From contig NZ_CP126739.1 of assembly GCF_030246885.1 (NCBI RefSeq), positions 372,001-436,000 on the forward strand: a stretch of DNA of 64,000 bases. The letters are read 5' to 3'. Numbering within the stretch: the stretch's first letter is position 1; every line of letters starts with the position of its first letter. The notes under the pieces were generated by a model that had not been told where the DNA came from, searched no databases, and saw only the letters and a list, made by a program, of their open reading frames with translations. This DNA is from Microbacterium sp. zg-B185 (GTDB lineage Bacteria > Actinomycetota > Actinomycetes > Actinomycetales > Microbacteriaceae). The translations under genes and the position numbers were made by a program. Below, in pieces: positions 1 to 9,824 of this stretch.

Positions 1-165
1 TCGAGAGTGTGCGGACGGCAGCGGAGTCCCTTTCAAGTCACGTCTAACACTACGTGTTCAGAATGACGCATGCTCGTTGGCAATGCGGTACATTTGCCCT
101 TGCGGGGCATAGTCGCTTCGTGATCGATTGAGCGGCTGTGCGGCTCGCGACGAGAGGTGAATGGC

Positions 166-1110
166 ATGAAGGCGATTGGATTTCAGAAGTTCGGAGACAG
201 CGGGGTCCTCGAGGTGATTGAGCTCCCTACGCCGGTCGCCGGTGCAGGAGAGCTCCTTGTCGCAGTCGAAGCCACGACGGTGAACCCGACCGATATCCTC
301 ATGCGCTCTGGGGCGCAGGCCCCAATCATGGTCGGTCTCGAGCCGCCCTTCATCGCGGGGATGGAGTTCGCCGGACGGGTAGTCGGCGTCGGGGCGGGGG
401 CGCCAGCGATTCTCGGGAAACGCGTCATCGGTATCGTTGATAAGCGACGTCCATCGGGCGGTACCCATGCCCAGTTCCTCGCTTTGCCGGCGAAGTCTGT
501 CGCGGTCATCGACGATGCGCTGGATCCTGTCGAGGCGACGACGATACCGATGAACGGACTGACCGCGCTACAGGCGCTGGAGCACCTTGGCCTCAGCGCG
601 GGCGAAACTCTGCTGGTCACCGGTGCGCCCGGTGCCCTTGGTGGGTATGTCGTCCAGCTGGCCCGCCGACTTGGCATCCTCGTATTCGCCGACGCGAGCC
701 CGGCGGATAGGGAACTCGTCGAGCGGCTTGGGGCATCGCGGGTACTGACTCGCGGCCCGGAAATGGCCCAAGAGTTGCGCCGTGAGGTGCCTGGCGGCGT
801 TGACGGTGCAGTCGATGCCGCGCGCGTTGGCGAACCGGTGGCTGAACTCGTCCGCGATAGTGGCGTCATGGTGCACGTGCGTGCAGGTGACGTGGTCGAT
901 GACAGTCGTATCACTCGCCGAAGCGTCGCCGTCGCGTCGAAGACCGAGGATACCGCGGGGCTGAGCGCGCTCGCCGCGGCCGCGCTTGACGGTTCAGTGA
1001 CGCTTCGCGTCGCTGAACGTCTGCCGTTCGAGAGGGTGGCAGACGCACACCGACTCGTCGAAGCGGGAGGACTGCGGGGCAGAGTCGTGCTGGAGTGGCC
1101 AGCAATCTGA
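166..1110 (+). CDS. Zinc-independent MDR-family quinone oxidoreductase-like protein
   Basis: A 314-residue medium-chain dehydrogenase/reductase of the NADPH:quinone oxidoreductase type. The N-terminal GroES-like fold (residues about 1-125) has the family motif EATTVNPTDILMRSG. A Rossmann segment follows with the nucleotide-binding stretch VTGAPGALGGYVVQLARRLG near residue 150. The catalytic and structural zinc cysteines of alcohol dehydrogenases are absent, which fits a zinc-independent NADPH reductase. The ATG at 166 is chosen because GAGAGG lies 8 bases upstream; a GTG at 157 in the same frame is an alternative. It is followed at once by the TIM-barrel gene at 1152. The substrate is unknown; in this catabolic setting an enone or quinone reductase role is an inference. 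Confidence 0.85.
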   Translation: MKAIGFQKFGDSGVLEVIELPTPVAGAGELLVAVEATTVNPTDILMRSGAQAPIMVGLEPPFIAGMEFAGRVVGVGAGAPAILGKRVIGIVDKRRPSGGTHAQFLALPAKSVAVIDDALDPVEATTIPMNGLTALQALEHLGLSAGETLLVTGAPGALGGYVVQLARRLGILVFADASPADRELVERLGASRVLTRGPEMAQELRREVPGGVDGAVDAARVGEPVAELVRDSGVMVHVRAGDVVDDSRITRRSVAVASKTEDTAGLSALAAAALDGSVTLRVAERLPFERVADAHRLVEAGGLRGRVVLEWPAI

Positions 1111-1151
1111 CTCCACAGCCATTCGCATATATGCATTTCGAGAGGTCACTG

Positions 1152-1964
1152 GTGACTGAAAACGTGTTGTCTCTATCCCCGCTGTCGTTGCTGCCTGCTT
1201 CCCCGCTCGCGATCATCGAAGCAGCAGCCACGGCGGGCTTTGGCCACCTCGGCCTGCGATTCATTCCGGGCATGGAGGGCGACGCGGACGTGCTCGCTGA
1301 TCCCGCGCTCATGCGTGCCATCACCACCAGTCTCCACGAGACCAATCTGCAGCTTCTCGACGTCGAGGTCATTCGTGCGGCGCCTGATCTTGATCCCGAC
1401 GCCTATCTGCCACTCTTTGAATTCGCCGGCAGCCTCGGTGGCCGGAACGTACTCGTCACCGCCACGTCCGGTGCCATCCGCACGCCGGAGGACGAAGCCC
1501 AGATAGTCCGTGCGCTCGCGCGGCTCGCCGACAACGCCGCCCGATTTGGCATCCGGCCGATGCTCGAATTCATGGTCTACCGCGACATCGCTTCACTGCA
1601 AGACGCGGTTCGAATCGCCACTGCGGTTGGTGTTGAACGGTTTGGCATTTGCATCGATGCGCTGCACCTTAGCCGTTCGCACGGGACCCCGCTCGAGGTC
1701 GCGGACATCGACCCGGCGCTCATCGCCTGCGTGCAGCTGTGTGATGCGCCGGGGGAAATCCCCGACTGCACCGGCCTCCCAATCGAAGCCCGGTACGAAC
1801 GATTGCTTCCCGGCCACGGGGCGCTCCCGCTCGCGGACCTGGTAGCCGCGACTCCGGCCGGCGTTCCGTTCAGCGTCGAGGTGCCGCGTCGAGACTGGGG
1901 CGGACTCGACCTGACAGATCGCGCGCGCATGCTATATGCCTCGGCGCGAGCATTGCTGCGCTAA
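1152..1964 (+). CDS. Sugar phosphate isomerase/epimerase-like TIM-barrel protein
   Basis: A 270-residue protein of the AP-endonuclease-2/xylose-isomerase-like TIM-barrel superfamily, which includes IolE, IolI and hydroxypyruvate isomerases. Family landmarks in order are GHLGLRFIPG near the N-terminus, LEFMVYRD, ICIDALHLSRSHG, VQLCDAPGE and a late PGHGALPLADL. The Glu, Asp, His and Gln in these motifs are where the family places its divalent metal ligands. GTG at 1152 is preferred because AGAGG lies just upstream; an ATG at 1095 would overlap the preceding gene. It probably forms an operon with the upstream reductase and the downstream CMD-like gene. The exact substrate cannot be read from sequence. 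Confidence 0.85.
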   Translation: MTENVLSLSPLSLLPASPLAIIEAAATAGFGHLGLRFIPGMEGDADVLADPALMRAITTSLHETNLQLLDVEVIRAAPDLDPDAYLPLFEFAGSLGGRNVLVTATSGAIRTPEDEAQIVRALARLADNAARFGIRPMLEFMVYRDIASLQDAVRIATAVGVERFGICIDALHLSRSHGTPLEVADIDPALIACVQLCDAPGEIPDCTGLPIEARYERLLPGHGALPLADLVAATPAGVPFSVEVPRRDWGGLDLTDRARMLYASARALLR

Positions 1965-2007
1965 TCCACCGCACCGACCCCACCAGAAAACTGACAGGAA
2001 CAATCTC

Positions 2008-2343
2008 ATGGCCATTGAACTCACTCGTCCCCCCACAGAGTATGTATCGCGCTTCTCCGACACGCTCGGAACGGCGCTCAAGGATCTGCGGGGCGCGGCG
2101 CTCGCCGCTGGTCCGCTGGATGCCACAACCAGCGAGTTGATTGTGATTTCGCACTTTGCGATGTCGGGATTCGAGGATTCCTTCATGATTCACTCGCGAC
2201 GCTTGCTGGGCAATAACACTCCTATCGCCGCTCTGCGCCACGCGGTCGTGCTTCCACTCGGGGCCACGGCTGGCGGGTACCAGATTGCTCGTGCGCTCGA
2301 GTGGATCGATCAGCTTGAAGCCGAGTTCGAGGCACGGGTGTAG
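2008..2343 (+). CDS. Small carboxymuconolactone decarboxylase-like protein
   Basis: A 111-residue all-helical protein whose pattern resembles the AhpD/CMD fold: an acidic ELIVISHFAMSG helix, a histidine in FMIHSRRLLGNN, and a closing helix LPLGATAGGYQIARALEW. The CxxC pair of peroxidase-type members is absent, so it is more likely a CMD-type protein than a peroxiredoxin partner. The ATG at 2008 follows AGGAACAATCTC, which contains a usable ribosome site. It lies 43 bases after the TIM-barrel gene and is closed by a strong hairpin at 2384-2416. The family call is moderately secure; the reaction is unknown. Confidence 0.65.
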   Translation: MAIELTRPPTEYVSRFSDTLGTALKDLRGAALAAGPLDATTSELIVISHFAMSGFEDSFMIHSRRLLGNNTPIAALRHAVVLPLGATAGGYQIARALEWIDQLEAEFEARV

Positions 2344-2383
2344 CTTGCACCGTAAGCCGGGCCCTAGTTCACTGGCACCGAAG

Positions 2384-2416
2384 AGGCTGGTGCGGGATTC
2401 GTCCCCGCACCAGCCT
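2384..2416. terminator. Bidirectional hairpin terminator
   Basis: A perfect 13-bp stem (AGGCTGGTGCGGG and its complement) with a 7-base loop ATTCGTC lies between the convergent CMD-like gene and the SDR pseudogene. There is no long T tract, so strength is uncertain. Confidence 0.75.
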
Positions 2417-2432
2417 GTTCGGTTGGTGCGCG

Positions 2433-2957
2433 CTACCAGCCGATCTTCACCAGTGCGCCGCCATCGACGGGCAGTGAGACGCGGGTGATGAATCCTGTTT
2501 CGTCGGATGCCAGGAATGTCGCCGTGTCCCCGATGTCCCACCCCGTGCCGGTGTGGGGAGACAGCGGGACATACGGCGCGCGGTCTTGCAGGATCTCCTC
2601 ACGAGCTCTGCCCGACATTCTTGCCCGGCTGTCAACCGCCATCGCCGTGTCCATGCGGCCGCGAAGGATGGCGTTCGCCCGGATGCCGTACTCGGCATTG
2701 CCCACGGCAAATTGCTGGGTGACGATGAGAGCGGCCTTGCCGGTGCGGTAGGTCACGAGCTTCGTGCTGGTCTCGATGGCAGACATAGACGAGACATTCA
2801 GCACGACACCGCTGCGTTGTTCGCGCATGATCGGCTCGACTGCTTGCGCAGCCTTGATCGCGCCCCGCAAGTTGATCGCGGAGCCTCGGTCAAAGCGTAC
2901 TCGGTTAGCTCGTCCAGCTCGGCATCCCCGCCGGTGATGCCGACACCCACCTTGTAG
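2433..2957 (-). pseudogene. C-terminal part of SDR dehydrogenase split by IS
   Basis: This is the C-terminal two thirds of a short-chain dehydrogenase, read from 2957 down to 2433. It has the late Rossmann strand GVVLNVSSMSAIE, a catalytic YRTGK motif (the YxxxK of the family) and the C-terminal FLASDETGFITRVSLPVDGG. The segment adjoining the insertion reads HYKVGVGITGGDAELDEL, then changes frame near 2895-2900 before joining the long frame. Removing the IS (2958-4265) and one TAG target copy joins it to the N-terminal piece at 4269-4544 without loss. The gene is dead through both the insertion and frame changes. It lay just downstream of the PrpD gene that ends at 4550. Confidence 0.8.
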
Positions 2958-3005
2958 TGAATCGGCCTGACTTTCGTTCCGTTCTTCAAGTAAGGATGGA
3001 ACACG

Positions 3006-3311
3006 ATGAACAGGAAGTATTCGCCGGAGATGCGTGAGCGGGCGTTGCGGATGCTCGCGGAGACGCGGCGGTCGCACCCGACGATGATGAGCGCTGTCAG
3101 GCATGTCGCCGGATTGCTCGGGATGAGTCCGGAGACACTGCGGCTGTGGCAGCGCCGGGCCGAGGTCGATGCTGGGGTGAAGCCCGGACTGGCGACGGAC
3201 GCGGCGGCGGAGATCAAGCGGCTGCAGAAGGAGAACGCCGAACTGCGCAAAGCCAACGAGGTCCTCAAGGCTGCGAGCGTGTTTTTCGCGAAGGAGCTCG
3301 ACCGCCCCTGA
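3006..3311 (+). CDS. IS3-family transposase OrfA
   Basis: A 101-residue OrfA with an N-terminal helix-turn-helix (YSPEMRERALRMLAE and GMSPETLRLWQRR) and a leucine-zipper-like tail (IKRLQKENAELRKANEVLK) ending in the signature ASVFFAKELDRP. OrfA binds the terminal repeats and supplies the N-terminus of the OrfAB transposase. A T5C run at 3282-3287, in frame TTT TTC, is the likely -1 frameshift site leading into orfB. Confidence 0.93.
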   Translation: MNRKYSPEMRERALRMLAETRRSHPTMMSAVRHVAGLLGMSPETLRLWQRRAEVDAGVKPGLATDAAAEIKRLQKENAELRKANEVLKAASVFFAKELDRP

Positions 3312-3316
3312 CCGAG

Positions 3317-4243
3317 ATGATCCGGTTCATCAACGAACACCGGGATCGTTTCGGGGTCGAGCTCATCTGCCGGGTCCTCAGGCCCGCAGTCCAGGGCTTC
3401 CTCACTTCCCGCGGTTATCGCGCCGCCGTCGGCCGTGCGCCGTCAGCGAGGCAGTTGCGCGACGACCTGCTCGTGCCCGAGATCGCTCGCCTACACGCGG
3501 AGAACTACGGCGTCTATGGGCGCCGGAAGATGCATGCGCTGATGCGGCGACAAGGGTGGGAGATCGGTCGCGATCAGACCGAACGGCTGATGCGGTTGGC
3601 CGGCGTGGAGGGTGTGAAGCGGTCCAAGAGAGTGTTCACGACGAAGTCCGATCCGGCAGCGGAGAAGCCGAAGGATCTCGTGCAACGCCGATTCACCGCC
3701 CCTGGCCCGCGCCGACTCTGGGTGGCCGACGTGACCTATGTCGCAACGTGGTCCGGGTTCGCGTATGTCGCGTTCGTCACCGATGTCTACTCGCGCCGCA
3801 TCGTGGGCTGGAACGTGGCGTCCACGCTCAAGTCCGACATCCTGCCGCTGCGGGCGCTCGACATGGCTGCCTGGGACGCAGGCGGGCGCCTCGACGGACT
3901 GGTCCATCACGCCGATCACGGGCCGAACTATCTCGCCGTGGTCTACACCGATCGGATCGAGGAACTCGGAGCGAAACCTTCCACCGGGACCGTCGGCGAC
4001 TCGTTCGACAATGCTCTCGCTGAGGCCGTGAACGGCCTCTACAAGACCGAACTGATCCGTCAGCGCGGCCCCTGGCGGACCGTCGAGCAGGTGGAGCTCG
4101 CGACTCTCGAGTACGTGTGGTGGTGGAACAACCAGCGACTCCACGGCGAGCTCGACATGCGCACCCCGATCGAGGTGGAGCAGGCGTACTACGCTGACCT
4201 GGAATCAGCCCAGCCGGCACTTGCCGGACAAAGCTCCCGATAG
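3317..4243 (+). CDS. IS3-family transposase OrfB (DDE)
   Basis: A 308-residue rve-type integrase-core transposase in the -1 frame relative to OrfA. The DDE residues are in WVADVTYVA (first Asp), VHHADHGPNY (second Asp) and DNALAEAVNGLYKTE (Glu). Upstream is the HTH_21-like segment ENYGVYGRRKMHALMRR. The ATG at 3317 permits separate translation, but the functional product is expected to be an OrfAB fusion made by frameshifting at 3282-3287. The HADHGPNY motif departs slightly from the usual HSDxGSQY, but the Asp is kept. The gene ends on the inner edge of the right terminal repeat. Confidence 0.93.
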   Translation: MIRFINEHRDRFGVELICRVLRPAVQGFLTSRGYRAAVGRAPSARQLRDDLLVPEIARLHAENYGVYGRRKMHALMRRQGWEIGRDQTERLMRLAGVEGVKRSKRVFTTKSDPAAEKPKDLVQRRFTAPGPRRLWVADVTYVATWSGFAYVAFVTDVYSRRIVGWNVASTLKSDILPLRALDMAAWDAGGRLDGLVHHADHGPNYLAVVYTDRIEELGAKPSTGTVGDSFDNALAEAVNGLYKTELIRQRGPWRTVEQVELATLEYVWWWNNQRLHGELDMRTPIEVEQAYYADLESAQPALAGQSSR

Positions 4244-4268
4244 GAACGAAAGTCAGGCCGATTCATAG

Positions 4269-4544
4269 TGCAGGATGTCGATTCGACCCCAGCGCTCGAT
4301 CGCGAAGTCGACAGCAGAGCGGAGGGAATGGCGTATCCTCACTCGGTCTGGGAGGCCGCGGTATCCGCGCCGGGCGCGGTCAGCCGGACCGTCTCATCGG
4401 CCGATTCGAGATCATGGTCGACCCCAAGGACGCGTGCACCTCCTGGCTGAATCGCAGTCCGGTGGCCCGACCATTGCCCACGGCGACGCCGGGGCCCTGC
4501 CCGGCTCCGATAACGACGGCCACTTTGCCTTCAAGTCGCGGCAT
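4269..4544 (-). pseudogene. N-terminal part of SDR dehydrogenase split by IS
   Basis: Read from an ATG at 4544, this begins MPRLEGKVAVVIGAGQGPG, the cofactor-binding start of an SDR. It continues to RFSQE and then shifts frame near 4437-4445, where one G appears to be missing (GGAGGTGC in place of GGAGGGTGC). After the shift it reads ARVLGVDHDLESADETVRL. A second shift is needed before AIERWGRIDILHY at the insertion point. It starts 5 bases after the PrpD stop at 4550, so the two were once an operon. The other half is at 2433-2957. Confidence 0.78.
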
Positions 4545-4549
4545 GTCAT

Positions 4550-5905
4550 TCACAGCTTGCGTGCTGCGCGCGCGATAGCTGCGGCATCCGTCAGAGATTC
4601 GGCATCCCAGCACATTCCGGCTAGCGCCTCAGCGCGCTCAGTGCCGATGGAGAGGGACGTCTGAGCGACGAACTTGACGTTCACATCTGCATCACTCATC
4701 GGTGAGGCAGCGCTGCCGACGCAGTGTTCGACGTGGGCAGACAGTTGCTTGCCATCGGTGAGCTCGATCGTCACAATCCCGGCGTCGAAGCCCAAGTTGG
4801 AGTCCATCGTCAGATTGGTCGCCGCGCCGAGTCGCCGGACTTCGGGGTCGAATATAGCTGCGTGTGTGCCTTGCTGTAGCCCTGCCGCACCAAAACGCGC
4901 CGCGCTCGCCACCCAGTGCTGCTGGCTGAACTTCGCGTCGAGTTCGGTTTCGGGTGTGGGTCGGTCACAGAACGTCATAGCCAAGTCGCTGATCTGAAGA
5001 TCGATACGCACAATTTCTTCGGACTCAAACCCATGCTTGAGCCTGAGTTTGAGCATCCCATCGACGCATGGATGGACCGCAATGTCGGTCGGAAAGGGTT
5101 TGAAAGTGGTTGACAGCAACTCCCACTGCTCGCCAAGCCCATCGGTCAGGGCTGGAACGTTGGGAACCTTTGAAAACATGGGCAAGAACCCGTACTGCCC
5201 GTCCAGGCTTGACACAGAGCTGGTGAAACCGCTTGTCGCAAGGATCGCTGCTCGCACTCCGTTCTGGGCCGACTGGCCGAATATGAGCGAGCCCGCCATG
5301 GTACCAAGTTGTTCCCGGGTTCCTGCCGCGGTTGACGTGGCAAGGCCGGCGGCATGCATGAGCTGTTCGGAGTTCAGCTTGTGCATACGGCCGCTCGCAA
5401 GCGCCGCGGATACACCGCTGACGATGCCGCCGGTCGACCACCCAATGTCGGCATCGGCCGGTGGAAGTGCGATGGATTTCGTAATCCGGCAGCCGACTTC
5501 CATGCCGGCGGCGTAGGCCGAGAGAAGTTCAAGCCCTGTCACTGGCATCGTCTCTGCGATCGCCAGCAGCGCGGCCGCATGGACTACACCTGCGTGGAGG
5601 TGCGCAGTCGAGTAGCTGTCGAAATAGGAGTAAGAGGCACCGGCAAACCCGTTGATCAGGGATGCGTGAAATACATCCGCCTGCCCGGCCTGCCCGAGAA
5701 ACGATGCGCGTGCCTGACCGAATGCCATAGACAAGGTCTCGGCTGTTTTCGTAACGGCGGGATGACGCCCCCCACCCACGATGCAGCCGACCGAATCGAC
5801 GAAAGAGCGAACGACGTGCGCGCGGACTTCCGCGGGCAAACTTGTGAAGTCTGACTCCTCGACGAAGTCGACGAGCTTCTTCGACTCAACTGATGTTTCT
5901 GCCAT
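4550..5905 (-). CDS. MmgE/PrpD family protein
   Basis: A 451-residue member of the family of 2-methylcitrate dehydratase PrpD and cis-aconitate decarboxylase. The all-alpha N-terminal domain contains VRSFVDSVGCIVGGGRHPA and LINGFAGASYSYFDSYSTAHLHAG, the region where PrpD members carry the conserved D/H substrate-site residues. The C-terminal alpha/beta domain follows from about residue 270 (KPFPTDIAVHPCVDGML). ATG at 5905 is chosen because GAGGAG precedes it; an upstream ATG at 6016 lacks a ribosome site. It is divergent from the ABC permease at 6258, and its 3-prime neighbour is the broken SDR. The substrate may not be methylcitrate, since no methylcitrate synthase is near. A paralogue lies at 14582. 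Confidence 0.85.
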   Translation of the reverse strand: MAETSVESKKLVDFVEESDFTSLPAEVRAHVVRSFVDSVGCIVGGGRHPAVTKTAETLSMAFGQARASFLGQAGQADVFHASLINGFAGASYSYFDSYSTAHLHAGVVHAAALLAIAETMPVTGLELLSAYAAGMEVGCRITKSIALPPADADIGWSTGGIVSGVSAALASGRMHKLNSEQLMHAAGLATSTAAGTREQLGTMAGSLIFGQSAQNGVRAAILATSGFTSSVSSLDGQYGFLPMFSKVPNVPALTDGLGEQWELLSTTFKPFPTDIAVHPCVDGMLKLRLKHGFESEEIVRIDLQISDLAMTFCDRPTPETELDAKFSQQHWVASAARFGAAGLQQGTHAAIFDPEVRRLGAATNLTMDSNLGFDAGIVTIELTDGKQLSAHVEHCVGSAASPMSDADVNVKFVAQTSLSIGTERAEALAGMCWDAESLTDAAAIARAARKL

Positions 5906-6257
5906 GTCCGGCTCCTCGATCTGAGTGTTGAATAATGGCGGCGACGGGTTGGGGGACCAAGCGTCGCCAAATCCGAACACAGAATCAATATAACGAACCC
6001 AATTCGGTTCACACAAGGATCCAGGCGCGAGTCTGCTGCATGGGCGGAGACCGCCATCGTGTTCGTGTGTATGAACGAGTGTTGGGGATGCTGGACAAAA
6101 CTGTATTGATGAGGGATCATTGTCTCTGTGCGATCAAACTGAAGTCGGCGACGCACAAACGCGCAGTTGATCGGACGTCGAGCGGTTCGCAATCCTCGCA
6201 CCACGACCGAACCCCTTGTCCTGCGGTACGTGCTCAGCAAGTCGAAGGAGACAGAAG
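5906..6257. promoter_or_regulatory. Divergent control region with two palindromes
   Basis: This 352-base gap separates the divergent PrpD gene and ABC permease operon. Two candidate operators are visible. GAACCCAATTCGGTTC at 5995-6010 is symmetric at 14 of 16 positions. GTTCGTGTGTATGAAC at 6061-6076 has GTTC/GAAC arms around 8 bases. I find no coding sequence here. No regulator gene is adjacent, so the binding protein is unknown. Confidence 0.45.
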
Positions 6258-8015
6258 ATGAGTCGCACGACACTCTCCGCACGCAATCGGCGCCCCGCGC
6301 CGAAACTAGAAGATGTTGGCACGTCCACCATCCCCCTGCGCGCGCGCTCCGCGCCCAATCGGCGGGGCGGCAGTATCAGCTGGTACGTCTTCGCGATCAC
6401 GGTCGCAGTCTTGGTACTCGCGCCCCTCCTGATTTACCATGCTCAGGCCTTCACTGACGGTGCCGCTGGTATCAGGGAACTGGGGAACGTCCGCGACCTT
6501 GGCGGGATCATCATCAATACCGTGCTCATCGCTGCAGGGTCGACCCTCATTGCGACGGTTCTCGCGATCGTCCTTGCGAAGGCGCTCGTGCACGTGCCCC
6601 GGCGGATGCAGGCCTTCGCCTCCATAATTCCCATCTTGACACTGGTCGCGCCCCCGGTGGCGCTCGTGACCGGATGGGGCTTCCTATTCTCGCCCAAGAT
6701 TGGTTACGGCAACGTACTGCTGCGTGAACTGCCTTGGCTTTCGGGCGCGACAGAGGGGCCGCTCAACGTTTACTCGATGCTGGGGATCATCATCGTGTCC
6801 GGCCTGGACATTACCGGCGTCGTATTCCTGCTCGTCTCTACGCGGATCATGGAGATCCGCGGTCCCCTCGAATCGGCGGCGAAGATTGCCGGGGCAAACG
6901 CCTTCCAGAGCTTCATGACGATTACACTGCCGCTCCTGAGACCCTCGATCATCGCGGGTGCAGTTGTCGCGTTCCTGATGGGCTTGGGGCAATTTACCGC
7001 CCCACTGTTCCTCGGTACGCGGCACGGGATTGACACAATCACAACGACGATTTTCCAGATCCGAGAGCAGTTCCCTGTCGATTATGGGTTGACGGCCGCG
7101 CTCGGCCTTCCACTTCTGCTCCTGGGTATCGTCGCCGTAATCGCGCAACGGACTGCGATCGGCGATCAGCGCCGCTACATCACTCAGACGGGTGGCAGCG
7201 GTGCGACGACCGACCGGACTTCCTGGTGGGCATTCACGGTCATCGCCCTCTTCGGTGTTGTTGCAGTGGCGCTTCCGTTGGGGGCGGTCACTGTCGTCGC
7301 CTTCTCGCCATTCTGGTCAGGGGATCTCCTCGCGACGCAGTTCACACTGACGCATTTCGAGAGCATCCTGAACAATTCAGCCGTGCAGCAATCCATCGTC
7401 GTGACCTTGGTGACTTCAGTGTTGGCGGTTCTGATCGCGCTCCCGATCGGGTTCTTCGCCGCTCTCGGCATCGCGGGTCCGATCCGCGCACCCCGCTTCG
7501 TCCAGTACATAATCGACTTCAGCTTCCAGGCCCCGCTCGCCGTGCCGCGGGCGGTGCTCGGGCTTGCGATCCTTTACGTGCTGATCCGACCACCGTTTCA
7601 GCTATTCGGCACAATTTGGATGTTCGTGATTGGGTACGTCTTCATCGTGTTGCCATTCATTCTCCGTTCGCTGCACGGCAGCTTCCTCGGGCTCAGCCCG
7701 TCGCTCTTCGAAGCTGCACGAATTTCCGGAGCGGGGTACTTTCGCACGGTGCTTGATATCGCATTTCCGCTGGTGCGCCGGGGCATGGCGGCCGGCGCCG
7801 CCCTTGCGCTCGTGCTCCTGTCGCACGATTTCGCAGTCTCAGTTATGGTGCGTGCGCCCAGTAGCCAGGTGATGGGGACAATGCTCTTCCACTTCTGGGA
7901 CGGGGGCATCTTCCCAGAGGTCGCCGTAATGTCGCTACTCATTGCCGTTGTGACTTCAGCTGTCCTCGTCCTCACCATGCTTATCGGCGGCCGTTCCGCC
8001 CTGCGCAACCTATAG
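6258..8015 (+). CDS. ABC transporter permease, fused double domain
   Basis: A 585-residue permease carrying two consecutive BPD_transp_1 domains, about 12 membrane segments in total, like the Fe3+/thiamine-type FbpB and ThiP proteins. Each half has an EAA loop that docks the ATPase: ESAAKIAGANAFQSFMTI near residue 215 and FEAARISGAGYFRTVLDI near residue 490. The ATG at 6258 follows GAAGGAGACAGAAG; upstream in-frame starts have no ribosome site. The ATPase gene follows after 28 bases. The solute-binding protein is not first, as is usual, but lies 1.8 kb downstream at 9825. Iron uptake is the common annotation for this class; import of the pathway substrate is an equally plausible inference here. 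Confidence 0.9.
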   Translation: MSRTTLSARNRRPAPKLEDVGTSTIPLRARSAPNRRGGSISWYVFAITVAVLVLAPLLIYHAQAFTDGAAGIRELGNVRDLGGIIINTVLIAAGSTLIATVLAIVLAKALVHVPRRMQAFASIIPILTLVAPPVALVTGWGFLFSPKIGYGNVLLRELPWLSGATEGPLNVYSMLGIIIVSGLDITGVVFLLVSTRIMEIRGPLESAAKIAGANAFQSFMTITLPLLRPSIIAGAVVAFLMGLGQFTAPLFLGTRHGIDTITTTIFQIREQFPVDYGLTAALGLPLLLLGIVAVIAQRTAIGDQRRYITQTGGSGATTDRTSWWAFTVIALFGVVAVALPLGAVTVVAFSPFWSGDLLATQFTLTHFESILNNSAVQQSIVVTLVTSVLAVLIALPIGFFAALGIAGPIRAPRFVQYIIDFSFQAPLAVPRAVLGLAILYVLIRPPFQLFGTIWMFVIGYVFIVLPFILRSLHGSFLGLSPSLFEAARISGAGYFRTVLDIAFPLVRRGMAAGAALALVLLSHDFAVSVMVRAPSSQVMGTMLFHFWDGGIFPEVAVMSLLIAVVTSAVLVLTMLIGGRSALRNL

Positions 8016-8043
8016 ACCCCCGACGGCGAAGGAGCTGTGGACA

Positions 8044-9207
<1,164 letters not shown>

Positions 9208-9214
9208 GAACTCT

Positions 9215-9241
9215 GGATCGGCGCAGTGATTGCGCCGATCC
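9215..9241 (+). terminator. Hairpin terminator after ABC ATPase
   Basis: A perfect 11-bp stem, GGATCGGCGCA with its complement, around the loop GTGAT lies 8 bases after the ATPase stop. No T run follows. Confidence 0.75.
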
Positions 9242-9287
9242 ACTCCTCATTGGTGGGGGGACGGCCCGCTCTATTGTTCAGTTTTAC

Positions 9288-9480
9288 GTGTAGTCGGGGT
9301 GGAAGACCTCTTCGACGACGACATACTAGTCGACGTACCCGGCGCGGGCGATGATCCTCTGCTACCGCGTTGAAGAAGCTATACGGAGCCAGGTTCGGTA
9401 TTCCATTTGGATCCAGCATTGAGATCCAACCGATCGGCCGAGGGCCAGCAAAGGCGTTGATCGGGTCACGGTGAGGGCTT
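9288..9480 (-). pseudogene. Remnant of a flavin reductase-like gene
   Basis: The minus strand reads DPINAFAGPRPIGWISM followed by NGIPNLAPYSFFNAVAE. This is the FMN-binding signature of the flavin reductase-like (DIM6/NTAB) family. Downstream, in another frame and past a stop, YVVVEEVFHPDYT still looks coding, but I cannot say whether it belongs to the same gene. No intact start or full domain survives. It lies in the gap between ABC ATPase and solute-binding protein, so these genes have been separated by rearrangement or by loss of an intervening gene. Confidence 0.6.
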
Positions 9481-9588
9481 TGCGATCGCGCGCATCGGGC
9501 TTTTAAACATAGACGTCCTCGCGTTCGGCTCGCGGTGCTTTGCCGCCTCGCCCTATGGCGGCGGCAATGTGCAGTTAGCGCATACGAA

Positions 9589-9634
9589 GTCGTCGCTGTA
9601 TATATGAATAGTCGTCGCCGTATATATGAATAGT
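9589..9634. repeat. Two tandem 22-bp repeats, possible operator
   Basis: GTCGTCGCTGTATATATGAA and GTCGTCGCCGTATATATGAA repeat with a 22-bp period (copies 9589-9612 and 9611-9634, each ending TAGT). A GAACGTAGGCGTTC dyad follows at 9636-9649. Two turns of helix between copies would put bound proteins on the same face. The site is about 190 bases upstream of the solute-binding protein start. Confidence 0.5.
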
Positions 9635-9824
9635 TGAACGTAGGCGTTCTGTGATTAGGCTCCCTCGGCGCAGAAAACTCGCACTCGGTGTTCGTAACTG
9701 CGATTGGGAGTTGGTATATTCGGACACAAGCCTTGACTCTTGACGCGTCGGCAGCCACACTTGATGAGTTCGACAGTCGCTTGATAGCGACTGAATTCCA
9801 TTTGAAGTGAGCAAAGGAGCTTGT

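Larger units (their letters stand above)
2958..4265 (+). mobile_element. IS3-family insertion sequence, complete (1308 bp)
   Basis: The ends are perfect 23-bp inverted repeats (2958-2980 and 4243-4265, beginning TGAATCGGCCTGACTTTCGT) flanked by a 3-bp duplication TAG (2955-2957 and 4266-4268). It carries orfA and orfB in the -1 frame relation of the IS3 family. It has inserted into an SDR gene on the opposite strand. Identical terminal repeats and intact reading frames point to a recent insertion. Confidence 0.95.

Noticed and set aside
3146..3316. N-terminal extension of OrfB as an independent start at 3146
   Set aside because: This part overlaps OrfA and has out-of-frame composition; OrfB homology begins after 3317 or by frameshift from OrfA.
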